Shown piece after piece: positions 8,228-15,838 of a stretch of DNA of 64,000 nucleotides. The stretch's first letter is position 1. Each line of letters begins with the position of its first letter. The translations under genes were made by a program, and so were the position numbers. Source of the stretch: Actinomycetospora callitridis (GTDB lineage Bacteria > Actinomycetota > Actinomycetes > Mycobacteriales > Pseudonocardiaceae); contig NZ_JAQZAK010000011.1 in NCBI RefSeq assembly GCF_028737265.1, positions 62,001-126,000 on the forward strand, given 5' to 3'. The notes beneath the pieces were generated by a model. The model searched no databases. It was not told the origin of the DNA and was given only the letters and a program-made list of their open reading frames with translations.

Positions 8228-8228
8228 C

Positions 8229-9038
8229 ATGGGTGCCGTGCTGATCACCGGCGCCACCGACGGCCTCGGTCGCGCCCTCGCCCACGACCTCGTCGGGCGC
8301 GGTCACGAGGTGCTCGTCCACGGCCGCGACCCCGAGCGGCTCGCCGCGACCGTCGACGAGATCCGCGCCGCGACCGGTGTCGAGGTCGCCTCGTACCGCG
8401 CCGACCTCGCCGAGCTCGCCCAGGTGCGCGAGCTCGCCGACCGCGTCGCCGCCGACCACCCGGCTCTCGACGTGCTGGTCAACAACGCCGGGATCGGGGC
8501 CGACGTCCCGGGGGGCGGGCAGCGCCAGGAGAGCGTCGACGGGTACGAGCTCCGGTTCGCGGTCAACTTCCTCGCGGGCCACCTGCTGACCCGCCGGCTG
8601 CTCCCGTCCCTGCAGGCGGCGGGCACCGAGCGCGGCCCGGCGCGGATCGTCATGGTGTCGTCGGCCGGGCAGGCGGCGATCGACTTCGACGACGTCATGC
8701 TGGAGCGCGGCTACTCGGGCTGGCGGGCCTACTGCCAGAGCAAGCTCGCGCAGATCCTCGACGCCTACGACCTCGCCGACGAGCTCGACCCGGGCGTCGT
8801 CACGGCGACGGCCCTGCACCCGGCCACCTACATGCCGACGAAGATCGTGCCGTCGCCGATCAGCACGATCGCCGAGGGCGTGGCGGCGACGGCGCGGCTC
8901 GCGGTGGACCCGGAGCTCGCCGGCGTCACCGGGCGGTACTTCAACGGCGTGCGCGAGGCCCGGCCCGATCCGCAGGCGCAGGACCCGCAGGCGCGGGCGC
9001 GGCTGCGGGCGATCGCCGACGATCTGACCCAACCCTGA
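8229..9038 (+). CDS. SDR family NAD(P)-dependent oxidoreductase
   Basis: A 269-residue Rossmann-fold dehydrogenase. It has the cofactor motif TGATDGLGRALA (TGxxxGxG), VLVNNAGIG (NNAG), the catalytic Ser in IVMVSSAGQAA and YCQSKLAQI (YxxxK). It resembles retinol dehydrogenase or protochlorophyllide-reductase-like members in the spacing of the C-terminal half (TALHPATYMPTKIV, GRYFNG). No strong ribosome site is seen; the start 1 nt after the preceding stop suggests translation by re-initiation. Substrate unknown. Confidence 0.92.
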   Translation: MGAVLITGATDGLGRALAHDLVGRGHEVLVHGRDPERLAATVDEIRAATGVEVASYRADLAELAQVRELADRVAADHPALDVLVNNAGIGADVPGGGQRQESVDGYELRFAVNFLAGHLLTRRLLPSLQAAGTERGPARIVMVSSAGQAAIDFDDVMLERGYSGWRAYCQSKLAQILDAYDLADELDPGVVTATALHPATYMPTKIVPSPISTIAEGVAATARLAVDPELAGVTGRYFNGVREARPDPQAQDPQARARLRAIADDLTQP

Positions 9039-9074
9039 CGGGAGGTGTCAGCCTTCACCCGGCAGGATGATCGC

Positions 9075-9467
9075 GTGACCCACCTCGAGAGCGCGTTCAG
9101 CATCGACCTCTGGGAGACGGCGGAGGGCGACGCCCTGGCCGAGCCGGAGGGCCGGGGGCCGGCGACGGGTCGGGCGCTGATCCGCAAGACCTACTCCGGC
9201 GCCCTGCAGGGCACGGCGGTGGGCGAGATCCTCACGACCCAGGGCGAGGGTGGGGCGGCGTACCTCGCGCAGGAGCGCGTCGTCGGCGAGCTCGACGGCC
9301 GGACGGGCAGCTTCGTGCTCCAGCACGGCGCCGCCGGCGGGGACGGGCAGGAGATGCGCCAGTGGGCGTTCGTCGTCGCCGGGTCCGGCGCCGGCGACCT
9401 CACCGGTCTGAGCGGCACCGGCGTGGTGGCGCACGAGCTGCTGACCCTCGACTACGAGCTGCCCTGA
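9075..9467 (+). CDS. DUF3224 domain protein
   Basis: 130 residues covering a DUF3224 beta-barrel: KTYSGALQGTAVGEILTTQG, YLAQERVVGELDGRTGSFVLQHGA and LTGLSGTG are the family signature strands. Related to the allene-oxide-cyclase-like fold; role unknown. GTG 9075 has GCAGGA upstream and is preferred over GTG 9045. The stop overlaps the start of the OsmC gene (TGATG), so the two are coupled. Confidence 0.87.
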   Translation: MTHLESAFSIDLWETAEGDALAEPEGRGPATGRALIRKTYSGALQGTAVGEILTTQGEGGAAYLAQERVVGELDGRTGSFVLQHGAAGGDGQEMRQWAFVVAGSGAGDLTGLSGTGVVAHELLTLDYELP

Positions 9468-9952
9468 TGGCGTTCACCGAGGCGCCCGACGGCACCCACC
9501 GCTACCGCGCGACGTGCACCTGGTCGGGCTCGACCGGGGCCGGCTACGACGCCTACGACCGCGCCCACCGCGTGGAGTCGCCGCCGGCCGCCGCCGCGCT
9601 CGAGCTCTCCAACGACCCGTCGCTCGGCGGCGACGCGTCACGCCTCGACCCCGAGCAGCTGGTGCTCGCCGCGGCGTCCTCGTGCCAGCTGCTCTCGTTC
9701 CTGGCGATCGCCGCCCGGGCGCGGGTCGACGTCACCGATTACCGCGACGACGCCGAGGCGGTGATGTCGCACGACGAGGGTCCGGCGCGGATCGCCGGGA
9801 TCGTGCTGCGCCCGCAGATCACCGTGGCGCCGGGCCCGAGCGTCCCGCGCGTGGAACGGCTCGTGCACCTCGCCCACGGCGAGTGCTACATCGCGAACAG
9901 CCTCGCGACCCCGGTGGCCGTGGAGCCCGCGATCACGTACTCCGTCAGTTAG
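9467..9952 (+). CDS. OsmC family protein
   Basis: A 161-residue OsmC/Ohr-type protein. Both family cysteines are present: the first in LAAASSCQLLSFLAIAARARVDV, the second in HLAHGECYIANSL. These proteins reduce organic hydroperoxides with a Cys pair; the RVDVTDYRDDAEAVM and IVLRPQITV strands fit the fold. Start overlaps the DUF3224 stop. Its 3' end overlaps the convergent iorAB gene by 8 bp, so no terminator separates them. Whether it is OsmC- or Ohr-like cannot be settled by eye. Confidence 0.9.
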   Translation: MAFTEAPDGTHRYRATCTWSGSTGAGYDAYDRAHRVESPPAAAALELSNDPSLGGDASRLDPEQLVLAAASSCQLLSFLAIAARARVDVTDYRDDAEAVMSHDEGPARIAGIVLRPQITVAPGPSVPRVERLVHLAHGECYIANSLATPVAVEPAITYSVS

Positions 9953-12900
9953 GCAGCAGCTCGGCCATCCGGGCGCGGTAGCGGGCGACGTTGTCGAGCT
10001 TGATCTGCTCGTAGCCCCGCACCATGTCCGGCAGGCCGGCGATCTCGACGGCGCGGTCCGTGTCGTCGAGGGTCAGCAGCGTCGGGATCAGCCCGCGGTA
10101 CTCCGCCACCAGCTCCCGCTCGACGCGACGGACCTCGGCGACACCGAACGGGTCGAGGCGCGTCCCGCGCAGGCGGCGCATCGCCCGCAGGGTGCGGTAG
10201 CCCGGCCGGAACCAGCGGCCCAGCGTGATCTTGCGCTGCATGCCGACCGCCCGGAGCACCGGCGGGTGGAGCTTCCACGCGTACCGGGCGCCGTCGCCGA
10301 ACTGCGCGCGCACCGAGGCCTCGAGCGCGGGGTCGAGCGAGAGCCGCGCGACCTCGTACTCGTCCTTGTACGCCATGAGCTTGTACAGCCCGGTGGCGAT
10401 GGCCTCGGCCAGGAGCGGGTCGGCGTCCACGGTGCCCGCGACCACCGACGCGTACTGCCGCGCGTAGTCCGCGTCCTGGTACGCGACGAGCTCGGGCACC
10501 CGGACACCGACCAGGCGCGCCAGCCCGCTGTCCGCCGGGGCCCCGATCGACGCGACGATCTCCGCCGCCTCCGCGGCGCCGCGCGCGTCCAGCCCCGGCA
10601 CCCCGGTGTCGGGGCCGGTGCCCGTCGCCGCGGCGACGACGGCCGCGAACGCCGTCGGGTCCGCGACGGCCTGGCGGCCGCGCCGGAACGCCTGCAGGTT
10701 CTTCTCCACCGCCGCGCCGTTGAGCGTGAACGCCTCCTCGACCGCCGAGGCGGGCAGCGGCAGCGCGCCGGCCTGGAAGGCCGCGCCGAGCAGCAGCGTG
10801 AGCGCGAACTGGTCGTCACCGAACAGCGCCTCGCTCAGCGCGCGGGCGTCGACGACCACCCCGGCGTCCTTCCGGGTCCGTTCGGTGATCCGCTTCAGCA
10901 CTGCGTCGGCGTCCGGGAACGAGACCGTCGGGTCGACGACCATCGCGCCGGTCGCCACCTTCGCCGACGAGATCGCGGCGACCGTGCGCCATGAGGAGGT
11001 GGTGGCGAGGTTCGAGGGCTCCGCGGCGACCAGCAGGTCGGCGCCGAGGTAGAGGTCGCACTCGCCCTCGGCCGCACGGCCCGCCGCCTCGAGCGACGCC
11101 CGGCTGATCTTGAGGTCGGAGACGACCGCGCCGCCCTTCTGGGCGAGGCCGGTCTGGTCGAGGCCGCGCACGTGGCGCCCGGCCACGAGCCCGGCGGTGG
11201 CGAGCACCTGGGACACCGTCGTGACCCCGGTGCCGCCGATCCCCGCGAGCCGCACGGTGAACGCGTCGGGGTCGACCAGCGCGCGCGGGGTCGCGAACGC
11301 GTCGGGGCCGAGCGGTTCTGCGCGAAGGGCACCGTCACGCGCTCTAGGCGCGCGAAGGGCACCTTCGGCCGAATCCGCGGAGCCCGGCTCGACGGTCAGG
11401 AACGCCGGGCAGTCGCCGTCGAGGCAGGAGTAGTCCTTGTTGCACGACGCCTGGTGGATGCGGGTCTTGCGGCCGAACTCGGTGTCGACCGGCGTGACCG
11501 ACAGGCAGTTCGACGTCTGCCCGCAGTCGCCGCAGCCCTCGCAGACGCGCTCGTTGATCATCACGCGGGTGCTCGGGTCGGCGATCGTGCCGCGCTTGCG
11601 CTTGCGGCGCTTCTGGGCCGCGCACTCCTGGTCGTGGATCAGGACGGTGACGCCCGGGGTGTCCGCGAGGACCCGCTGGGCCTCCTCGTAGCGCGACCGG
11701 TCCCAGACGTCGACGCCCTTGGCGAGGCGGACGCCCTTGTACCGCGAGCGGTCCTCGGTGGTGACGATGATCCGCGCGACGCCCTCGGCCTGCAGGCTCC
11801 TCGTGAGCGCCGGCATCGACAGCGCGCCGACGGCGTCCTGCCCGCCGGTCATCGCCGCGGCACCGTTGTGGAGCAGGCGGAAGGTCAGGTGCGACCCGGC
11901 GGCGACGGCGGCGCGCACGGCCAGCGAGCCGGAGTGGTGGAACGTCCCGTCGCCCATGTTCTGCACGAAGTGGTCGGCATCGACGAACGGCTCCATGCCC
12001 AGCCAGTGCGCGCCCTCGCCGCCCATCTGGCTCAGGCCCGTGACCTCGCCGACCTGCTCCTCGGGCATGAGCAGCACCATCGTGTGGCAGCCGATGCCGG
12101 CGCCGACGAGCGAGCCCTCGGGGATCGCGGTGGTCGAGGTGTTGTGGGGGCAGCCCGAGCAGTAGAACGGGGTGCGGTGCCCGCCCTCGACGGGCGTCAG
12201 CGACAGCTCGATGCGGCTGCGGCGGGCCTTCGCGTCGCGCCAGGCGACCACCGACGGGAACGACCCGTGCGCGAGCAGGCGCCCGCCGAGCCGGCGGGCG
12301 ACGACGTCGGGGTCCAGGTCACCGTGCTCGGGGAAGAGCGCGGCGCCGTCGGGACCCCGCTTGCCGTGGACGGCCGGTGCGCCGGCGCGGCCGTAGAGCC
12401 GCTCCTTGATCTGGGTCTCGAGGAACGCCCGCTTCTCCTCGACGACGACGATCTCGTCGAGGCCGTCGGCGAAGCGGTCGACGATCCCCGGCTCGAGCGG
12501 CCAGGGCATGCCGACGCGCAGCAGGCGCACGCCGCGCCGAGCGAGCTCGGCGTCGTCCAGCCCCAGGGTGTCGAGGGCCTGGCGCAGGTCGAGCCAGCTC
12601 TTGCCGCCCGCGACGACGCCGACCCGCGCCGGGCCGTGGCCGACGATGCGGTCGAGGCCGTTGGCGGCGGCGTAACGGCGGGCGATCTCGAGCCGGGCGC
12701 GGTAGAGGTCGCGCTCGATCGGCCCGAGGTGCGGCTGCAGCAGCGTCGCCGACGGCGTGTGCACGTACTCGCGGCCGTCGATCGTCACGTCCGGGGCGAC
12801 GATGCGCACGCGGTCCGGGTCGACGTCGACCGTGCCGGAGCCGTCGGCGACGGCGGTGACCATCTTCAGCGCGGTCCACAGCCCGCTCGCGCGCGAGAGC

Positions 12901-13523
12901 GCGACGGCGTGGCGGCCGAGGTCGAGGACGTCCTGCGAGTCGGCGGGGTAGAGCACCGGGACGGCCATGTCGGCCAGCGCCGCTTCGGAGGCGCAGGGCA
13001 CGCTCGACGACTTCGCCGCGGGGTCGTCGCCGACGAACGCGACGGCGCCGCCGCGCGGGTGGGTGCCGGTGAGGTTGGCGTGACGCAGGGCGTCGGTGGC
13101 GCGGTCGAGGCCGGGCGCCTTGCCGTACCAGTAGCCGACGACCCCGTCGCGGGTGAGCGAGCCGGTGGCGGCGGCGAGCTGGGTGCCCTCCACCGCCGTG
13201 AGGGCGAGCTCCTCGTTGAGGCCGGGCGCGAAGACGACGTCGTGCTCGGTGAGCAGGTCGCGGTGGCGGGCGAGCTCGAGGTCGTAGCCGGCGAGCGGCG
13301 AGCCCTCGTAGCCCGAGACGTAGCCCCCGGTGCGCAGGCCCGCGGCACGGTCGGCGCGGTGCTGGTCGAGGGGCAGGCGCACGAGGGCCTGGACGCCGGT
13401 GAGGTGCACGCGGCCGGTGGTCAGGGCGTAGCGGTCGCGCAGCGTCCGGGGGCGCTGCGGGCCGTCGCCCCGGTCGTCGCCGTGGGGGACGTCGAACGCG
13501 GGTGGGCGGACGTCGACGGTCAT
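9945..13523 (-). CDS. Fused indolepyruvate ferredoxin oxidoreductase (alpha-beta)
   Basis: A 1192-residue single-chain 2-oxoacid:ferredoxin oxidoreductase of the long type (family about 1150-1200). It oxidatively decarboxylates arylpyruvates (indolepyruvate, phenylpyruvate) to acyl-CoA and reduces ferredoxin. The N-terminus begins MTVDVRPPAFDVPHG, and the pyrimidine-binding half includes LTGVQALVRLPLDQHRADRAAGLRTGGYVSGYEGSPL. The thiamine site includes MGEGAH-type and MGDGTFHHSGSLAV motifs. Cys-rich CEGCGDCGQTSNC and SCNKDYSCLDGDCP bind Fe-S clusters. The gamma-like domain has GIGGTGVTTVSQVLATAG. ATG 13523 follows AGGAGGTG. The divergent Lrp gene and a 21-bp palindrome between them suggest regulation by an amino acid. 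Confidence 0.94.
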   Translation of the reverse strand: MTVDVRPPAFDVPHGDDRGDGPQRPRTLRDRYALTTGRVHLTGVQALVRLPLDQHRADRAAGLRTGGYVSGYEGSPLAGYDLELARHRDLLTEHDVVFAPGLNEELALTAVEGTQLAAATGSLTRDGVVGYWYGKAPGLDRATDALRHANLTGTHPRGGAVAFVGDDPAAKSSSVPCASEAALADMAVPVLYPADSQDVLDLGRHAVALSRASGLWTALKMVTAVADGSGTVDVDPDRVRIVAPDVTIDGREYVHTPSATLLQPHLGPIERDLYRARLEIARRYAAANGLDRIVGHGPARVGVVAGGKSWLDLRQALDTLGLDDAELARRGVRLLRVGMPWPLEPGIVDRFADGLDEIVVVEEKRAFLETQIKERLYGRAGAPAVHGKRGPDGAALFPEHGDLDPDVVARRLGGRLLAHGSFPSVVAWRDAKARRSRIELSLTPVEGGHRTPFYCSGCPHNTSTTAIPEGSLVGAGIGCHTMVLLMPEEQVGEVTGLSQMGGEGAHWLGMEPFVDADHFVQNMGDGTFHHSGSLAVRAAVAAGSHLTFRLLHNGAAAMTGGQDAVGALSMPALTRSLQAEGVARIIVTTEDRSRYKGVRLAKGVDVWDRSRYEEAQRVLADTPGVTVLIHDQECAAQKRRKRKRGTIADPSTRVMINERVCEGCGDCGQTSNCLSVTPVDTEFGRKTRIHQASCNKDYSCLDGDCPAFLTVEPGSADSAEGALRAPRARDGALRAEPLGPDAFATPRALVDPDAFTVRLAGIGGTGVTTVSQVLATAGLVAGRHVRGLDQTGLAQKGGAVVSDLKISRASLEAAGRAAEGECDLYLGADLLVAAEPSNLATTSSWRTVAAISSAKVATGAMVVDPTVSFPDADAVLKRITERTRKDAGVVVDARALSEALFGDDQFALTLLLGAAFQAGALPLPASAVEEAFTLNGAAVEKNLQAFRRGRQAVADPTAFAAVVAAATGTGPDTGVPGLDARGAAEAAEIVASIGAPADSGLARLVGVRVPELVAYQDADYARQYASVVAGTVDADPLLAEAIATGLYKLMAYKDEYEVARLSLDPALEASVRAQFGDGARYAWKLHPPVLRAVGMQRKITLGRWFRPGYRTLRAMRRLRGTRLDPFGVAEVRRVERELVAEYRGLIPTLLTLDDTDRAVEIAGLPDMVRGYEQIKLDNVARYRARMAELLPN

Positions 13524-13641
13524 GGGGCACCTCCTCGGCGGGCGGACGTCCGGGCGGGTGGTCCCCGGCGTCCGGCCACGCTTCTCGCGGTGGCACGAAA
13601 GGTAGGGAGTTACTCTCCAGTGGTCTAGTGTCATCCAGATC

Positions 13642-13662
13642 GACTGGGCCACCGGTCCAGTC
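13642..13662. promoter_or_regulatory. Palindromic operator between iorAB and the Lrp gene
   Basis: GACTGG-n-CC and GG-n-CCAGTC form an inverted repeat with 8 of 9 positions paired around a 3-nt centre. It lies in the 181-bp divergent gap, about 43 bp before the Lrp gene GTG and 118 bp before iorAB. A further CCAGTGGTC half-site-like copy lies just to its left. Probable Lrp/AsnC binding site. Confidence 0.5.
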
Positions 13663-13704
13663 ATGCGGGCTCCTGATTGATCCCCTTCGGCCAATGGACG
13701 ACAC

Positions 13705-14202
13705 GTGGACCTCGACGACCTCGACCGCGCCCTGCTGCTCGCGCTGCTCGAACGCCCGCGGGCCGGCCTCCGCGAGCACGCGCGGGCGCTCGGCATCGCC
13801 CGCGGCACCGCCCAGGCACGCTTCCTGCGGCTGCAGGAGCGCGGGGTCATCGTCGGGTTCGCCCCGCACGTGAACCCGGAGGCACTGGGCTTCGACGTCC
13901 ACGCGTTCGTCACCCTGCACATCACGCAGGGCCGCCTGGACGACGTCGCCACGCGTCTGGAGGCCGTCGCCGAGGTCGTCGAGGTGCACAGCATCACCGG
14001 CGACGGCGACCTCTGGGCCCGGGTGGTCGCCCGGACCAACGCGCACCTGGAGCAGGTGGTCCAGGGGATCATCGGCACCCCGGGTGTGGAGCGCACCCGC
14101 ACGGAGATCGCCCTCACCGAGCGGGTCGCCCACCGCGTCCTGCCGCTCGTGCGCGCCCTCCCCCGCGGACGCCGGGGCACGGACGCCGGACACGACGCTT
14201 GA
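13705..14202 (+). CDS. Lrp/AsnC family regulator
   Basis: A 165-residue Lrp-type regulator. The winged HTH is MDLDDLDRALLLALLERPRAGLREHARALGIARGTAQARFLRLQERGVIVGF; the C-terminal RAM ligand-sensing domain runs from about residue 65 to 145 (VHAFVTLHITQ, VVEVHSITGDGDLWARVVARTNAHLEQVVQGIIGTPGVERTRTEIAL). It is divergent from iorAB, so likely controls it in response to an amino acid or its 2-oxo acid. GTG 13705 gives the usual family N-terminus; no clear ribosome site. The last 15 residues are a basic tail. Confidence 0.9.
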   Translation: MDLDDLDRALLLALLERPRAGLREHARALGIARGTAQARFLRLQERGVIVGFAPHVNPEALGFDVHAFVTLHITQGRLDDVATRLEAVAEVVEVHSITGDGDLWARVVARTNAHLEQVVQGIIGTPGVERTRTEIALTERVAHRVLPLVRALPRGRRGTDAGHDA

Positions 14203-14236
14203 CCTCGACGGGACTCGAGGTCCCACCGTGGAGGGC

Positions 14237-15034
14237 ATGAGCACCGCCGTGGACACCGGACTGCCGGCCTCCGTCGTCGCCGAGTACCTCGACCGGGTCG
14301 GCCTGCCCGGCGAGCGACCGACGCTGGCCGAGCTCACCCGGGCGCACGTCGCCGCGATCCCCTTCGAGAACGTCGACGTCGTCCTCGGGCGCCACCCCGG
14401 GATCGGCCTCGACGTCGTCGTCGACAAGCTCGTCCTCCGACGCCGCGGCGGCTACTGCTACGAGCACGCCCGCCTGATGGCCGCCGTGCTGGAGCACCTC
14501 GGGTACGAGGTGCGGCCCGTCATGGCGCGCGTCCAGGCCGACCGCGGCGGCCCGCGCACGCACCGGGCCCTGGTGGTGGACGAGCAGCTCGTCGACGTCG
14601 GCTTCGGGGCGAGCATGCTGGTGCCGATGCCGCTGCGCGACGGGGTCGTCGTCGACCAGGCCGGCTGGCCGCACCGGCTCGAGCGCGAGGGCCGCGAGTG
14701 GACGCTCGTGCGGTCCACCCGCGGCGGCGAGGAGCGGGCGTACCGCCTGGACCCGGAGCCGTCCGAGCCGGTCGACGACGAGGTCGCGCACCACTTCACG
14801 GCGACCCACCCCTCGTCGCCGTTCACGGGCCAGCTCGTCGTGATGCGGCTGGCCGAGGGCGTGAGCCGCCGGCTCGTGCGCACCACCCTGACCACGGAGT
14901 ACGCCGACGGGCGCGTCGAGGAGCAGGAGGTGACCGACGTCGTCGACGCCCTGGCCTCGCTCGACGTCGACCTCGACGACGACGAGGCCGCGGCGTTGCG
15001 GACCTGGTGGTCTACTCAGCGACGTGATCAGTGA
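14237..15034 (+). CDS. Arylamine N-acetyltransferase
   Basis: A 265-residue NAT enzyme that moves acetyl from acetyl-CoA to arylamines or hydrazines (including isoniazid in mycobacteria). The catalytic triad is visible: Cys74 in RRRGGYCYEHA, His in GPRTHRALVV and Asp in LVDVGFG. AAIPFENVDVVLG is the family N-terminal motif. ATG 14237 with GGAGGG close upstream is preferred; GTG 14228 is possible. The next gene starts inside its last 11 bp, so both form a unit. Confidence 0.94.
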   Translation: MSTAVDTGLPASVVAEYLDRVGLPGERPTLAELTRAHVAAIPFENVDVVLGRHPGIGLDVVVDKLVLRRRGGYCYEHARLMAAVLEHLGYEVRPVMARVQADRGGPRTHRALVVDEQLVDVGFGASMLVPMPLRDGVVVDQAGWPHRLEREGREWTLVRSTRGGEERAYRLDPEPSEPVDDEVAHHFTATHPSSPFTGQLVVMRLAEGVSRRLVRTTLTTEYADGRVEEQEVTDVVDALASLDVDLDDDEAAALRTWWSTQRRDQ

Positions 15035-15827
15035 GCTCGCACTCGACAGCGCGTCCGAGCGGGTGGCCGACGGGGTGCACGAGATCGTCCTGTCCGACCG
15101 CTGGGGTCTCGACGACGGGCGCCTGAACGGCGGGTACCAGCTCAGCGTCGCGCTGCGGGCGCTCGCGGGCGAGGTCCCGCTGCCCGACCCCGTCGTGGCC
15201 TCGGCGTCCTACCTGCGCCCCGCGATGCCGGGGCCGGCGCGAGTGCTCACCGAGGTGGTGCGGGCCGGGCGCCGTCTGGCCACGGGCACGTCGCGGATCG
15301 TGCAGCCCGGCCCGGACGGCGGGGAGCGCGACGTGCTGCGCCTGGAGGCCACGTTCGCGGACCTCGCCGCGAGCCCGGCCGAGCCGCACGACCTGACCGC
15401 GGCGCCGGAGCTCCCGCCGTTCGACGCGTGCACCACGTTCGGCGGCGCCGACGCACCCGCGTCCGTCGCGGCGGTCGGCCGGCGGATGCGCTACGGGGTG
15501 ACGGAGATGCCGGGCTGGACCCGCGGCGACCCCTCGGGCGATCCTCGCGCGGAGTTCTGGTTCGCCCTGGCCGACGGGTCGGACGCGACGCTGCTCGACC
15601 TCGCCTTCGTCGTCGACGGGGCGGCGCCGGTGGTGCTCGAGCTCGGCCGCGGGTCGAGCACCGCCCAGCTCACGGTGCACCTGCGCGAGCACCCCGCGCC
15701 CGGGCCGCTGCGGTGCCGCACGGTGACGAACCACCTCTCCCACGGCCTGCACGAGGAGGACGTGGAGGTGTGGGACTCCGCGGGACGGCTGGTCGCGCAG
15801 TCGCGTCAGCTGGCGCTGCTGCTGTAG
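15024..15827 (+). CDS. Acyl-CoA thioesterase, TesB-like double hotdog
   Basis: 267 residues with two hotdog domains. The first, WGLDDGRLNGGYQLSVALRALAGEVPLPDPVVASASYLRPAMPGPARVLTEVVRAGRRLATGTSRIVQ, is typical of TesB-like proteins (long helix, then RPA...G...V.V.R.GR). The second contains AEFWFALADGSDATLLDLAFVVDGAAPVV and ends HGLHEEDVEVWDSAGRLVAQSRQLALL, the usual thioesterase end (D..G.LVA.SRQLA). It overlaps the NAT gene by 11 bp in another frame. Substrate probably a medium or branched acyl-CoA. Confidence 0.87.
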   Translation: MISELALDSASERVADGVHEIVLSDRWGLDDGRLNGGYQLSVALRALAGEVPLPDPVVASASYLRPAMPGPARVLTEVVRAGRRLATGTSRIVQPGPDGGERDVLRLEATFADLAASPAEPHDLTAAPELPPFDACTTFGGADAPASVAAVGRRMRYGVTEMPGWTRGDPSGDPRAEFWFALADGSDATLLDLAFVVDGAAPVVLELGRGSSTAQLTVHLREHPAPGPLRCRTVTNHLSHGLHEEDVEVWDSAGRLVAQSRQLALLL

Positions 15828-15838
15828 GCGCTCGGCGG

